A DNA stretch of 64,000 bases from Dryocola sp051297175 (GCF_051297175.1 NZ_JBINNY010000001.1:3410001-3474000); one strand, 5' to 3'. Shown: positions 41,563-51,588, numbered from the stretch's first letter. Made by a program: numbers and translations. The notes: a model not told the origin generated them from the sequence alone.

Positions 41563-42960
41563 TCAGAAGATGGTGAACGGTGCGATAACGATGAACTTGA
41601 CGTCGCGCTCATCCTGGAAGATGTTGCCGTAACCGCCGCCCCAGCTTGGGATATCGGAATGGTTGTCGTACTGAGTAAAGTGCAGTTTGAACAGCGTACC
41701 TTTCGCGCGGCCGTCCTGCACGGTGTACAGGGCGTCAAGACTGTAAGAGGACTCTTTCAGGCGACGGTCTGCATCGTAGTAGCCATCGGTCGTTGGGGTA
41801 GAGCTTGGTTTCGCATCCCAGGCATAAACGTAAGATGCGCCTACCGCCCAGCCAGCCAGGTTCCAGTTGCTAAGGTCATACATTGCGCCTGCGAATACCG
41901 CTTTTTCGCCGTTGGCGTTGAAGTCGGAGCGGTTATCCCACCACACGTCAAGACGACCGTTGGAGGAGGCGTAGGTTGGGGTCATACGCTGCAGGAAGTA
42001 GCCCTGCTGGCCGTCCGCCTTAACCATAGTTCCTTCTAAGCGCAGATCGACCTGGCCGATTTTGTAGCCAAGGGTCAGCGCCTGCAGCCACGCGGTGCCG
42101 TCGTAAATATCGTTCACGCCGCCGTTGGAGACTTTGTCCCGCGTACCGTAGAACTGATAGCTGGTGGTCAGAGGGCTGCCAGCGATATCAAACTTGTAGC
42201 TTGCTTTAGTGAAGTACTGGTCAATGTAGCCCTGCGCCTGACCGAATGCGGCTTCCAGCACCAGGTCATTTTTAAAGTCGTACTTCGCGCCAACGGAATG
42301 CAGGTAATCAACCTTGGTGTTCTTATCGTTCTGATAGAACTTATCCATTTCGAGGTGCCATGGGGATTTATATTCGTTAGTCCACATATAGGAGAAACTT
42401 AATGCGCCCGCGTCACCATAATCGAAGTTAGCCCCAGCTTCAGCCCCTTGATAGGTACCCGGCATAAAGCTCCAGTGCGGAGCTAATAAAGTCTGGCCGG
42501 TCGGCTGAATGTAGCCTGCGCGAGCCCAAACTGGACCGTATTTAAATTTTGCTGCGGCTTTATAAAGACTAATTCCACTCTTATCCCCGGAATAATCTTC
42601 GTCATAGGCTTTGTTTTTTGAAGAGAATGCAATTTCGTTCGGGTGACCGCTGTCGCCGTTCTCCGCCATTTCAATCGCGGTAAATGCCGCAATATCTAAA
42701 CCGAACATGTCGGCCGCATAGCCAGACTGGAAGTCTAAGTTGGCGTTCCAGGTTGAGTGGGAAAGGTTGGTTTCGTATTTGTTAGTGTTTACATCTTTAC
42801 GATCGCGCTCACGCTGCCAGTAATAAATACCGCCGGTAAGCGTTGAATCATCAATGAAGCCCGCACCCACTGCCTGTGGAACAACAACAATGCCTGACAG
42901 AGCTGTGACACCTGCAATTGCAAGCGCCAGCGCACTACGTTTGCCACTAAACGTACGCAT
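41563..42960 (-). CDS. chiP: ChiP, outer-membrane chitoporin
   Basis: OprD-type porin for chito-oligosaccharides, 465 aa (468 in E. coli). The signal peptide is MRTFSGKRSALALAIAGV, with cleavage near GAG. Many beta-strands end in aromatic residues; conserved stretches include GGIYYWQRERDRKD and SFMPGTYQGAEAGANFDYG, and the C-terminus is VIAPFTIF with a terminal Phe for BAM insertion. The leader carries a ChiX pairing site over the ribosome site. It adjoins nagE/nagB across glnS, fitting amino-sugar use. Confidence 0.97.
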   Translation of the reverse strand: MRTFSGKRSALALAIAGVTALSGIVVVPQAVGAGFIDDSTLTGGIYYWQRERDRKDVNTNKYETNLSHSTWNANLDFQSGYAADMFGLDIAAFTAIEMAENGDSGHPNEIAFSSKNKAYDEDYSGDKSGISLYKAAAKFKYGPVWARAGYIQPTGQTLLAPHWSFMPGTYQGAEAGANFDYGDAGALSFSYMWTNEYKSPWHLEMDKFYQNDKNTKVDYLHSVGAKYDFKNDLVLEAAFGQAQGYIDQYFTKASYKFDIAGSPLTTSYQFYGTRDKVSNGGVNDIYDGTAWLQALTLGYKIGQVDLRLEGTMVKADGQQGYFLQRMTPTYASSNGRLDVWWDNRSDFNANGEKAVFAGAMYDLSNWNLAGWAVGASYVYAWDAKPSSTPTTDGYYDADRRLKESSYSLDALYTVQDGRAKGTLFKLHFTQYDNHSDIPSWGGGYGNIFQDERDVKFIVIAPFTIF

Positions 42961-42967
42961 ATTGAAA

Positions 42968-42979
42968 TCCTCTTTGACG
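42968..42979 (-). promoter_or_regulatory. ChiX sRNA pairing site over the chiP ribosome binding site
   Basis: The chiP mRNA reads CGTCAAAGAGGA just before the start codon. This is complementary over 12 bases to the ChiX segment UCCUCUUUGACG as I recall it from E. coli, and it includes the AGAGGA ribosome site. ChiX silences chiP unless chitobiose operon RNA titrates it. ChiX itself is not in this window. Confidence 0.75.
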
Positions 42980-43371
42980 TATAAATAATCACCCGGTGTT
43001 AAAGCACCTGACGGCGAAAAAAATTAAAATGCCTTACGGCCAATAGCGGTCATGAATATTTCCCGCATCACTGCTGTGCTTAAGACTATTTTTCGCGACG
43101 CGAATTATCAACGACTTTATCAGAGAGAATTCCCATATTATGACGAAGTGCACATAATCTATGAGTATTTGTAACAATTTGCTTTAGCAGCGTTTTATGC
43201 CATTAAATTAAAAATATTGAGCATAATCACGCAAATGAAAGCGCTCTCACGCTGGGTAATGAGAACCTTTCAACTTAGTGGTCAATAGCGGAGGATTATT
43301 ACCAACGCAACAATGCGGCATTAATTCGCTTTAAAAATGTTCACAAACTTTTAACCAGCTGAACAATAAGC

Positions 43372-43399
43372 GAAAAAAAACGCCGCGTAAGGCGGCGTT
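43372..43399 (-). terminator. glnS terminator
   Basis: On the minus strand CGCCGC-CTTAC-GCGGCG is followed by a run of eight T. It begins about 20 bases after the glnS stop. Confidence 0.92.
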
Positions 43400-43419
43400 C
43401 TTATTATCAGGCGAATGTA

Positions 43420-45087
43420 TTAATCGCCGATTTTTGCCCATGTGTCACGCAGGCCAACGGTGCGGTTGAACACCAGTTTGGTAGCGGTTGCATAGCGGCT
43501 GTCGAGGCAGAAATAACCTTCGCGCTCAAACTGGTAGGCTTTGCCTTTTTCTGCATTTTGCAGGCTTGGCTCAACAAAACCCTGTTTGATAATCAGAGAT
43601 TCCGGATTGATGGTCGCGAGGAAATCTTCCGCAGCGCCAGGGTTTGCGACGCTGAACAGACGGTCGTAGAGACGAATCTCTACCGGCAGCGCGTGAGCCG
43701 CGCTTACCCAGTGAATCACGCCCTTAACTTTACGGCCATCCGCCGGGTCTTTACTCAGCGTTTCCGGGTCGTAGGTGCAGTGCAGCGTGGTGATATTGCC
43801 TTCCGCATCTTTTTCTACGCGTTCAGCTTTGATCACGTAAGCGTTGCGCAGGCGAACTTCTTTGCCCAGCACCAGACGCTTGTACTGCTTGTTCGCTTCT
43901 TCGCGGAAGTCGGCACGGTCGATGTAGATCTCGCCGCTGAACGGCACCTGACGGCTGCCCATTTCGGGCTTGTTAGGATGATTTGGCATGGTGACCATCT
44001 CTTCCTCGCCCTGCGGATAGTTTTCGATAATAACCTTCACCGGATCCAGCACGGCCATCGCGCGCGGTGCGTTCTCATTCAGGTCGTCACGAATGCAGGA
44101 TTCCAGGGAAGCCATTTCCACCGTGTTGTCCTGCTTGGTCACGCCAATGCGCTTGCAGAACTCACGAATAGACGCTGCGGTGTAACCACGGCGACGCAGA
44201 CCGGAGATAGTCGGCATACGTGGGTCGTCCCAGCCTTCTACGATCTTCTCGGTAACCAGCAGGTTAAGCTTGCGCTTGGACATGATGGCGTATTCGAGAT
44301 TCAGGCGTGAGAACTCGTACTGACGCGGATGAGCCGGAATGGTGATGTTATCTAACACCCAGTCGTACAGGCGACGGTTATCCTGGAATTCCAGCGTACA
44401 CAGCGAGTGCGTAATACCTTCCAGCGCATCGGAAATGCAGTGGGTGAAGTCATACATCGGGTAGATGCACCACTTGCTGCCCGTCTGGTGGTGGTCGGCA
44501 AATTTGATACGGTAAATAACCGGATCGCGCATCACGATGAAAGGTGATGCCATGTCGATTTTTGCACGCAGGCAGGCGGTGCCTTCGGCAAATTCGCCGT
44601 TACGCATTTTCTCGAACAGCGCGAGGTTTTCCTCAACGCTACGATCGCGATACGGGCTGTTTTTGCCTGGAGCAGTTAGCGACCCGCGATATTCGCGGAT
44701 TTGCTCTGGGGTCAGCTCGTCGACATACGCGAGGCCTTTACCGATCAGTTCAACAGCATAGTTAAACAGCTGGTCGAAGTAATCAGAGGAATAGCGCACG
44801 TTGCCAGACCAGTGGAAGCCCAGCCATTCGACGTCGTGCTTAATGGACTCGACGTATTCGATGTCTTCTTTTACCGGGTTGGTGTCATCGAAACGCAGAT
44901 TGCACTGCCCCTGGTAATCCTGTGCGATACCAAAGTTCAGACAGATAGATTTTGCATGGCCGATGTGCAGATAGCCGTTTGGCTCCGGCGGAAAACGAGT
45001 GCAGATACGGTCATGCTTACCATTGGCCAGATCTTCATCGATAATCTGGCGAATAAAGTTAGTTGGGCGGGCTTCAGCCTCACTCAT
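43420..45087 (-). CDS. glnS: Glutaminyl-tRNA synthetase
   Basis: Class I synthetase charging tRNA-Gln, 555 aa (554 in E. coli). HIGH motif in PPEPNGYLHIGHAKS, and the KMSKS-equivalent VMSKRKL. Two C-terminal beta-barrels contact the anticodon. It is flanked by chiP and nagE as in E. coli. Four of its tRNA-Gln substrates are encoded at 53970-54449. Confidence 0.98.
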   Translation of the reverse strand: MSEAEARPTNFIRQIIDEDLANGKHDRICTRFPPEPNGYLHIGHAKSICLNFGIAQDYQGQCNLRFDDTNPVKEDIEYVESIKHDVEWLGFHWSGNVRYSSDYFDQLFNYAVELIGKGLAYVDELTPEQIREYRGSLTAPGKNSPYRDRSVEENLALFEKMRNGEFAEGTACLRAKIDMASPFIVMRDPVIYRIKFADHHQTGSKWCIYPMYDFTHCISDALEGITHSLCTLEFQDNRRLYDWVLDNITIPAHPRQYEFSRLNLEYAIMSKRKLNLLVTEKIVEGWDDPRMPTISGLRRRGYTAASIREFCKRIGVTKQDNTVEMASLESCIRDDLNENAPRAMAVLDPVKVIIENYPQGEEEMVTMPNHPNKPEMGSRQVPFSGEIYIDRADFREEANKQYKRLVLGKEVRLRNAYVIKAERVEKDAEGNITTLHCTYDPETLSKDPADGRKVKGVIHWVSAAHALPVEIRLYDRLFSVANPGAAEDFLATINPESLIIKQGFVEPSLQNAEKGKAYQFEREGYFCLDSRYATATKLVFNRTVGLRDTWAKIGD

Positions 45088-45215
45088 CGCGGATTCCTCA
45101 AGACAAAACTTTCGTTAACGGTGCATGATCTAATAAGCAGGCGCGGGAAACAACCTTTAGTTGAATAAAATGGGGCTACTGCGATGAAAGGGAAAGGAAG
45201 CCTTTTTGCGGGGAA

Positions 45216-45252
45216 TAAAAAAGCGGCTGAGGAATTTCCCCAGCCGCTTAAG
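45216..45252 (-). terminator. nagE terminator
   Basis: GCGGCTG...CAGCCGC with an AT-rich interior (GGGGAAATTCC) is followed by TTTTTTA on the minus strand, 24 bases beyond the nagE stop. Confidence 0.9.
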
Positions 45253-45275
45253 GCACAATGCTAACTCAGGAGCAA

Positions 45276-47225
45276 TTATTTGCCTTTAATTTCATACAGA
45301 GGCGTTTGGCCCGCGACCACTGAACCCTGTGCCTGAAGAACCAGGCCGCTGAAGTCATCAATGTTGCTGCAAACAACCGGGCTAATCATGGAGCGCGCGT
45401 TAGCGTTCAGGAAATCAAGATCCATTTCCAGAATCGGCTGACCGGCGACCACTTCAGCCCCCTCTTCCACCAGGCGAGTAAAGCCTTTGCCGCCCAGCGC
45501 TACGGTATCAATGCCCATGTGGACAACGATTTCCGCGCCTTTCTCGGTTTCCAGGCAGAACGCGTGATTGGTGTTGAAGATTTTGACGATGGTACCGGCA
45601 GCCGGAGAGACAACGGTTTTTTCCGTTGGCTTAACCGCAACGCCGTCACCGACCGCTTTGCTGGCGAAGGCTTCATCAGGCACTTCTTCCAGCGCCACAA
45701 CGTCACCGGTCACCGGAGAAACCAGCGCCGCAATGGTAACCGCGTTAGCAACAGCCTGAGGTTTTACCGCCGCAGGGGCTCCGCTTACCGCAGCGCCTGT
45801 TGCCATAGCGGCAATCGGGCCTTTAGCGATTTCTTTCTGCATTGCGCCAGCAACGGATTCCGCTTTCGCACCAACGATAACCTGTACCGTTTGTTTGTTC
45901 AGTTTAACTACGCCAGAAGCACCCAGGCGCTTACAGGCTGCATCGTTAACCAGCGCCGCATCAACAACGGACAGGCGTAAACGAGTAATACATGCATCGA
46001 TAACTTTCAGGTTGGCAGAGCCGCCCACAGCGCCAACGTATTTACGTGCCAGCTCATTCAGGCCTTCTTCGGTATTGCTGTTCGCTTCTTCCAGCACAAC
46101 GTCGTCGGAAGCGTCTTCACGGCCCGGCGTTTTCAGGTTGAACATACGGATAACCGCGGTGAACAGGACGAAGTAAACCGCAAAGGCAACCACACCCATA
46201 ACCACCAGCATCCAGACGTTCTTACTCGCCGCCGGCAGGTTGTACATCAACACGTAGTCGATGGCACCTGCAGAGAAGGAGAAGCCAGCGTGAATCCCTA
46301 GCGCCGTTGCAATAAACAGGCTCAGGCCGGTCAGCAAGGCGTGAATGAGATACAGAACCGGCGCCAGGAACATGAACAGGAATTCAAGAGGCTCGGTAAC
46401 ACCGGTCAGGAACGCGGTCACCGCTACGGACAGCAGCATGCCGCCAACCATTGGACGACGTTCTTTCGGTGCTGCCAGATACATAGCCAGCGCCGCGCCA
46501 GGCAGGCCGAACATCATGATCGGGAAGAAGCCGGACATGAACATCCCCGCAGTGCCGTCACCCGCGTAGAAGCGGTTGATGTCACCGTGGAAGACCGCGC
46601 CCGCCGCGTTGGTGAACTCACCAATCTGGAACCATGCGATGGTGTTCAGAACCTGGTGCAGACCGGTTGGGATCAGCAGACGGTTAACGAAGCCGAAGAC
46701 GCCCGCACCAAATGCACCCGCAGACACGATCCATTCACCACCCGCATGGATTGCAGACTGAACCGGCGGCCAGACATAGCCGAAGATTGCCGCAAGGATC
46801 AAACAGAAGAAGCCCGTCGCGATTGGCACGAAACGCTTGCCGCCAAAGAAGCTCAGGAAGTCTGGCAGTTTGATATCAGACCAGCGGTTATACACCGCAC
46901 CGCCGACCAGGCCGGTAATGATACCGGACAGCACGCCCATGTTTACCGTTGGGTTAATGGTGACCATTGCTTTGGTCATAATGAACCAACCAACGGCACC
47001 GGCCAGCGCCGCAGCGCCCGCGTTATCTTTAGACCAGGTAGAAGCAACACCAATTGCGAATACCAGGGCCAGGTTATCGAAAATGGCACCGCCCGCCTGC
47101 GCGATGAACGGCATATTTAACAGATCAGGCTGCCCGAAGCGCAGCATCAGCGCTGCCACCGGCAGTACTGCAATCGGTAGCTGTAACGCCCTACCTAATC
47201 TTTGGAAAAAACCTAGAATATTCAC
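45276..47225 (-). CDS. nagE: N-acetylglucosamine-specific PTS enzyme IICBA
   Basis: Imports and phosphorylates GlcNAc. It is 649 aa (648 in E. coli), ordered IIC (membrane, about 1-360), IIB (about 390-465, phospho-Cys in DACITRLRLSV), an Ala-rich linker and IIA (about 500-649, phospho-His in VVHMGIDTVALGG). It diverges from nagB with shared NagC and CRP control. Its product GlcNAc-6-P is the NagA substrate and NagC inducer. Confidence 0.98.
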   Translation of the reverse strand: MNILGFFQRLGRALQLPIAVLPVAALMLRFGQPDLLNMPFIAQAGGAIFDNLALVFAIGVASTWSKDNAGAAALAGAVGWFIMTKAMVTINPTVNMGVLSGIITGLVGGAVYNRWSDIKLPDFLSFFGGKRFVPIATGFFCLILAAIFGYVWPPVQSAIHAGGEWIVSAGAFGAGVFGFVNRLLIPTGLHQVLNTIAWFQIGEFTNAAGAVFHGDINRFYAGDGTAGMFMSGFFPIMMFGLPGAALAMYLAAPKERRPMVGGMLLSVAVTAFLTGVTEPLEFLFMFLAPVLYLIHALLTGLSLFIATALGIHAGFSFSAGAIDYVLMYNLPAASKNVWMLVVMGVVAFAVYFVLFTAVIRMFNLKTPGREDASDDVVLEEANSNTEEGLNELARKYVGAVGGSANLKVIDACITRLRLSVVDAALVNDAACKRLGASGVVKLNKQTVQVIVGAKAESVAGAMQKEIAKGPIAAMATGAAVSGAPAAVKPQAVANAVTIAALVSPVTGDVVALEEVPDEAFASKAVGDGVAVKPTEKTVVSPAAGTIVKIFNTNHAFCLETEKGAEIVVHMGIDTVALGGKGFTRLVEEGAEVVAGQPILEMDLDFLNANARSMISPVVCSNIDDFSGLVLQAQGSVVAGQTPLYEIKGK

Positions 47226-47337
47226 TCTCTTCCCCCTTGAATCACCGTTAAAGGTTCATCATGACCGCTGTTTTTATTTAATAGACTTCAGTTGATTGAT
47301 GCCGACATCTCACATCATCTGACGAAGTGTGAAAAAA

Positions 47338-47360
47338 ATTAATTCGTATCGCAAATTAAA
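47338..47360. promoter_or_regulatory. NagC operator on the nagE side
   Basis: Read on the minus strand, TTTAATTTGCGATACGAATTAA is the pattern I recall for the E. coli nagE NagC operator. With the nagB-side operator it supports NagC-mediated looping. Confidence 0.75.
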
Positions 47361-47371
47361 CGCGCCTTTTT

Positions 47372-47387
47372 TGTGACTACAGTCACC
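47372..47387. promoter_or_regulatory. CRP-cAMP site between nagE and nagB
   Basis: TGTGACTACAGTCACC is a near-perfect CRP palindrome (TGTGA-N6-TCAC) between the two NagC operators, as in E. coli, serving both divergent promoters. Confidence 0.8.
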
Positions 47388-47430
47388 AAATATCGCTATA
47401 ACCCCCCCTACTGACTGGCTATCACCGAAA

Positions 47431-47454
47431 ACTTATTTTATCATTCAAAAAATC
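47431..47454. promoter_or_regulatory. NagC operator on the nagB side
   Basis: ACTTATTTTATCATTCAAAA followed by AATC has the AT-rich NagC operator form and agrees with the E. coli nagB operator as I recall it. It is about 80 bases from the nagE-side operator (centre to centre about 94 bases), a distance suited to a repression loop. Confidence 0.7.
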
Positions 47455-47559
47455 GAGACAGACTGATCCCACATTCGCCAGTATAAAACTGGTTTACCCT
47501 TAGGGGGTGAGTATCAATCTGACTAAACCCGTTTTCTATTAACTCCTAAGAGGTGAATG

Positions 47560-48360
47560 ATGAGACTGATTCCCCTGGCTACCCCGGCTCAGGTCGGCAA
47601 ATGGGCAGCTCGCCATATTGTTAACCGCATTAACGCGTTTAAACCAACCGCCGATCGTCCGTTTGTACTTGGTTTGCCAACCGGCAGCACACCGCTCGAA
47701 GCTTATAAAGCGCTGATCGAGATGCACAAAGCGGGCCAGGTTAGCTTCAAAAACGTTGTGACCTTTAACATGGACGAATACGTCGGCCTGCCAAAGGATC
47801 ACCCGGAAAGCTACCACACCTTCATGCATAAAAACTTCTTCGACCACGTTGATATCCCGGCAGAAAACATCAACCTGCTGAACGGCAACGCTGAAGATGT
47901 TGATGCAGAATGCCGCGCTTACGAAGAAAAAATTCGCTCCTACGGCAAAATCCACCTCTTTATGGGCGGCGTAGGCAACGACGGCCACATCGCGTTCAAC
48001 GAACCCGCCTCTTCGCTGGCTTCCCGTACCCGTATTAAAACCCTGACGCATGACACCCGCGTGGCAAACTCCCGCTTCTTTGACGGCGACGTGAATCAGG
48101 TTCCAAAATACGCGCTGACCGTAGGCGTAGGCACCCTGCTTGACGCAGAAGAAGTGATGATTCTGGTGCTGGGCCACGTGAAGGCGCAGGCTCTGCAAGC
48201 GGCTGTTGAAGGCAACGTTAACCACATGTGGACCATCAGCTGCCTGCAGCTGCACCCGAAAGCGGTTGTCGTGTGCGACGAGCCGTCCACCATGGAGCTG
48301 AAAGTGAAAACGTTGAAGTACTTCAACGAGCTGGAAGCAGAAAATATTAAAGGTCTTTAA
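47560..48360 (+). CDS. nagB: Glucosamine-6-phosphate deaminase
   Basis: Converts GlcN-6-P to fructose-6-P and ammonia; allosterically activated by GlcNAc-6-P in E. coli. It is 266 aa when started at the second of two tandem ATGs (47560), the E. coli length and better spaced from AAGAGG. Catalytic Asp72 is in FNMDEYVGL; Asp141, His143 and Glu148 are in GNDGHIAFNEP. First gene of nagBACD. Confidence 0.98.
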   Translation: MRLIPLATPAQVGKWAARHIVNRINAFKPTADRPFVLGLPTGSTPLEAYKALIEMHKAGQVSFKNVVTFNMDEYVGLPKDHPESYHTFMHKNFFDHVDIPAENINLLNGNAEDVDAECRAYEEKIRSYGKIHLFMGGVGNDGHIAFNEPASSLASRTRIKTLTHDTRVANSRFFDGDVNQVPKYALTVGVGTLLDAEEVMILVLGHVKAQALQAAVEGNVNHMWTISCLQLHPKAVVVCDEPSTMELKVKTLKYFNELEAENIKGL

Positions 48361-48386
48361 GCACTACTTTTTAACCGGGGGTAACT

Positions 48387-49535
48387 ATGTTTGCATTAAC
48401 CCACGGTCGGATTTATACCGGCCATGACATTCTGGATGACCACGCGATTGTTATCGCTGACGGCCTGATCGAACGCATTTGTCCGCGTTCAGAACTCCCT
48501 GCGGGGATCGAAACCCGCGACATGGGTGGTGCAGTCATCGCCCCCGGTTTTATTGATGTGCAGCTAAACGGCTGCGGCGGCGTACAGTTTAACGACACCG
48601 TCGAAGCCGTTACGGTTGAAACGCTGGAAATCATGCAGAAAGCCAACGAGCGCTCGGGCTGCACCAGCTATCTGCCAACCCTGATCACCGCAAGCGACGA
48701 GCTGATGATGCAGGGCGTGAAGGTCATGCGCGAATATTTGGCTAAAAACAGCCATCAGGCGCTCGGCCTGCACCTTGAGGGCCCATGGCTGAACATGGTG
48801 AAAAAGGGGACGCATAACCCGAACTTCGTGCGTAAACCAGACGCGAAGCTGGTCGATTTCCTCTGCGAGAATGCAGACGTTATTACTAAAGTTACTTTGG
48901 CCCCGGAAATGGTTGAGCCAGAAGTAATCAAAAAACTTGTCGCCGCAGGGATTATTGTCTCTGCGGGTCACTCCAACGCGACGGCTAAAGAAGCGAAGAT
49001 CGGCTTCCGCGCCGGTATCACCTTCGCAACGCACCTCTTCAACGCTATGCCTTACATTACCGGCCGCGAACCGGGGCTTGCTGGTGCAATCTTCGATGAA
49101 CCTGACGTTTACTGCGGTATCATTGCCGATGGCCTGCACGTGGACTATGCGAATATCCGCACCGCGAAACGCGTGAAAGGCGATAAGCTTTGCCTGGTCA
49201 CCGACGCAACCGCACCGGCGGGTGCCAACATTGAACAGTTCATTTTTGCTGGTAAAACAATATACTACCGCGACGGTTTGTGTGTAGATGAGAATGGTAC
49301 GCTGAGCGGTTCTGCCCTGACGATGATTGAAGGGGTTCGTAACCTGGTCGAGCACGCCAACATCGCGCTGGATGAAGTTCTGCGCATGGCGACTCTCTAC
49401 CCGGCCCGCGCAATGGGCGTTGAAAAGCAGTTGGGTACCCTTGAGGCTGGCAAAGTTGCCAACCTGACTGCCTTTACCCGCGATTATAAAATCATCAAGA
49501 CTATCGTTAATGGTAACGAGGTCGTAACTGAGTAA
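48387..49535 (+). CDS. nagA: N-acetylglucosamine-6-phosphate deacetylase
   Basis: Amidohydrolase, 382 aa as in E. coli. HLEGPWL holds the metal-binding Glu; SAGHSNAT and THLFNAM supply His ligands, and CLVTDATAPAG holds the catalytic Asp. It starts 26 bases after nagB and precedes nagC by 7 bases. It removes the NagC inducer while feeding nagB. Confidence 0.98.
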   Translation: MFALTHGRIYTGHDILDDHAIVIADGLIERICPRSELPAGIETRDMGGAVIAPGFIDVQLNGCGGVQFNDTVEAVTVETLEIMQKANERSGCTSYLPTLITASDELMMQGVKVMREYLAKNSHQALGLHLEGPWLNMVKKGTHNPNFVRKPDAKLVDFLCENADVITKVTLAPEMVEPEVIKKLVAAGIIVSAGHSNATAKEAKIGFRAGITFATHLFNAMPYITGREPGLAGAIFDEPDVYCGIIADGLHVDYANIRTAKRVKGDKLCLVTDATAPAGANIEQFIFAGKTIYYRDGLCVDENGTLSGSALTMIEGVRNLVEHANIALDEVLRMATLYPARAMGVEKQLGTLEAGKVANLTAFTRDYKIIKTIVNGNEVVTE

Positions 49536-49542
49536 ATAAGGC

Positions 49543-50763
49543 ATGACGACTGGCGGACAGGCTCAAATAGGTAATGTCGATCTGGTAAAACAGCTGAACG
49601 GCGCGGCGGTCTACCGCCTGATTGACCAGCAGGGTCCAATCTCGCGCATTCAGATTGCCGAACTGAGCCAGCTTGCGCCTGCCAGCGTCACCAAAATTAC
49701 TCGCCAGCTTATTGAGCGCGGCCTGATTAAAGAAGTCGATCAGCAGGCCTCCACCGGGGGCCGCCGCGCGATATCCATCATTACCGAAACACGCAATTTT
49801 CAGGCGATTGGCGTACGTCTTGGCCGCCATGACGCCACCATCACGCTGTTCGATCTTAGCGCCAAGCCGCTTGCGGAAGAGCATTACCCTCTTCCTGAAC
49901 GCACCCAAGAAACCCTTGAGCATGCCCTGCTCAACGCGCTCGCGGGCTTCATCGAGCAGACGCAGCGCAAAATTCGCGAGCTGATTGCCATCTCGGTAAT
50001 CCTTCCTGGACTTGTCGATCCGGAAAGCGGCGTGATTCGCTACATGCCCCACATTCAGGTGAACAACTGGTCGCTGGTTGAAAGCCTTGAAAAACGCTTT
50101 AACCTCCCCTGTTTTGTTGGTCATGATATCCGCAGCCTGGCGCTTGCCGAGCACTACTTTGGTGCAACCCACGACTGTGAAGACTCTATTTTGGTGCGCG
50201 TCCACCGCGGCACCGGAGCGGGTATTCTTTCCAACGGCAGAATTTTTATCGGCCGCAACGGTAACGTTGGCGAAATTGGCCACATCCAGGTTGATCCGCT
50301 GGGCGAGCGCTGCCACTGCGGTAATTTTGGCTGCCTGGAAACCATTGCCGCTAACGCCGCCATCGAAGGCCGCGTGCGCCATCTGCTTGAACAGGGCTAT
50401 AACAGTCGCCTGACGGTTGATGACTGCGGCATCGTGGCAATTTGCAAAGCCGCCAATAAGGGTGATGCGCTGGCCTGCGAGGTGATAGAGCACGTGGGCC
50501 GCCACCTCGGTAAAGCCATTTCTATTGCGATTAACCTGTTTAATCCGCAAAAGGTCGTTATCGCCGGGGAAATCATTGAAGCAGAAAAAATCCTGCTCCC
50601 GGCCATCGAAAGTTGTATTAATACTCAGGTCTTACAAGCCTTCCGCAAAAACCTGCCCGTTGTGCGCTCGCGCCTGGACGACCGCTCCGCCATTGGCGCA
50701 TTTGCCCTCGTCAAACGTTCGATGCTAAACGGCATGTTGCTCCAGCGTCTGCTGGAAAGTTAA
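49543..50763 (+). CDS. nagC: NagC, ROK-family transcriptional repressor
   Basis: 406 aa, as in E. coli. N-terminal winged helix (GPISRIQIAELSQLAPASVTKITRQLIERG, about 31-60). The ROK domain has VHRGTGAGI and GEIGHIQVDPLGE, and the zinc motif CHCGNFGCLE. It represses nagE-nagBACD and binds GlcNAc-6-P; in E. coli it also affects glmUS and chiP. Confidence 0.98.
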   Translation: MTTGGQAQIGNVDLVKQLNGAAVYRLIDQQGPISRIQIAELSQLAPASVTKITRQLIERGLIKEVDQQASTGGRRAISIITETRNFQAIGVRLGRHDATITLFDLSAKPLAEEHYPLPERTQETLEHALLNALAGFIEQTQRKIRELIAISVILPGLVDPESGVIRYMPHIQVNNWSLVESLEKRFNLPCFVGHDIRSLALAEHYFGATHDCEDSILVRVHRGTGAGILSNGRIFIGRNGNVGEIGHIQVDPLGERCHCGNFGCLETIAANAAIEGRVRHLLEQGYNSRLTVDDCGIVAICKAANKGDALACEVIEHVGRHLGKAISIAINLFNPQKVVIAGEIIEAEKILLPAIESCINTQVLQAFRKNLPVVRSRLDDRSAIGAFALVKRSMLNGMLLQRLLES

Positions 50764-50825
50764 CGCGGCCTGCATTCGATTTACGCTATAGTTACGCCTT
50801 CTAAAAATATGAGCTTGAGCAGTCA

Positions 50826-51578
50826 ATGACTATCCAGAATGTAATTTGTGATATCGACGGCGTGCTGATGCACGACAACGTCGCCGTGCCGGGTGCCAAC
50901 GAATTCCTGGCCCGCATCCTTGAAAAAGGTTTACCGCTGGTCCTGCTGACCAACTACCCTTCGCAAACTGGGCAGGATTTGGCAAACCGCTTTGCCTCCG
51001 CCGGGGTAGACGTGCCGGACAGCGTGTTTTACACCTCCGCGATGGCAACGGCCGATTTTCTGCGTCGCCAGGAAGGCAAAAAAGCCTACGTCGTTGGCGA
51101 GGGCGCGCTGATTCATGAGCTGTATAAAGCCGGTTTCACCATCACTGACATCAATCCTGACTTCGTTATCGTTGGCGAAACGCGTTCCTACAACTGGGAA
51201 ATGATGCACAAAGCCGCTTACTTCGTGGCTAACGGCGCACGGTTTATCGCCACCAACCCGGATACCCACGGTCGCGGCTACTATCCGGCCTGCGGCGCGC
51301 TATGTGCGGGTATCGAAAAAATCTCCGGCCGCAAACCGTTTTACGTCGGCAAGCCAAGCCCGTGGATCATCCGCGCGGCGCTCAACAAAATGCAGGCACA
51401 TTCCGAACACACGGTGATTGTTGGCGACAACCTGCGCACCGATATTCTGGCGGGCTTCCAGGCCGGTCTGGAAACGATCCTCGTGCTTTCCGGCGTGTCC
51501 ACGCTTAACGATATCGACGCAATGCCGTTCCGCCCGTCGTTCATCTACCCGTCCGTGGCCGAAATCGACATTATCTGA
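50826..51578 (+). CDS. nagD: NagD (UmpH), HAD-family nucleotide phosphatase
   Basis: 250 aa, as in E. coli. The HAD motif I nucleophile is in ICDIDGVLMHDN (Asp9, Asp11). Motif II is LLTNYPS, and the C-terminal motif VIVGDNLRTDILAGFQAG is present. The E. coli enzyme dephosphorylates UMP and other nucleoside monophosphates. Last gene of the nag operon, 62 bases after nagC. Confidence 0.97.
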   Translation: MTIQNVICDIDGVLMHDNVAVPGANEFLARILEKGLPLVLLTNYPSQTGQDLANRFASAGVDVPDSVFYTSAMATADFLRRQEGKKAYVVGEGALIHELYKAGFTITDINPDFVIVGETRSYNWEMMHKAAYFVANGARFIATNPDTHGRGYYPACGALCAGIEKISGRKPFYVGKPSPWIIRAALNKMQAHSEHTVIVGDNLRTDILAGFQAGLETILVLSGVSTLNDIDAMPFRPSFIYPSVAEIDII

Positions 51579-51588
51579 TCGAACAAAG

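Larger units (their letters stand above)
42961..43419. other. chiP leader and chiP-glnS spacer
   Basis: A 459-base region with no gene. Next to chiP lie the ribosome site and ChiX target (42968-42979). AT-rich runs near 43016-43032 and 43203-43225 resemble NagC-type operators, but I cannot assign one. The glnS terminator lies at the other end. Confidence 0.55.
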
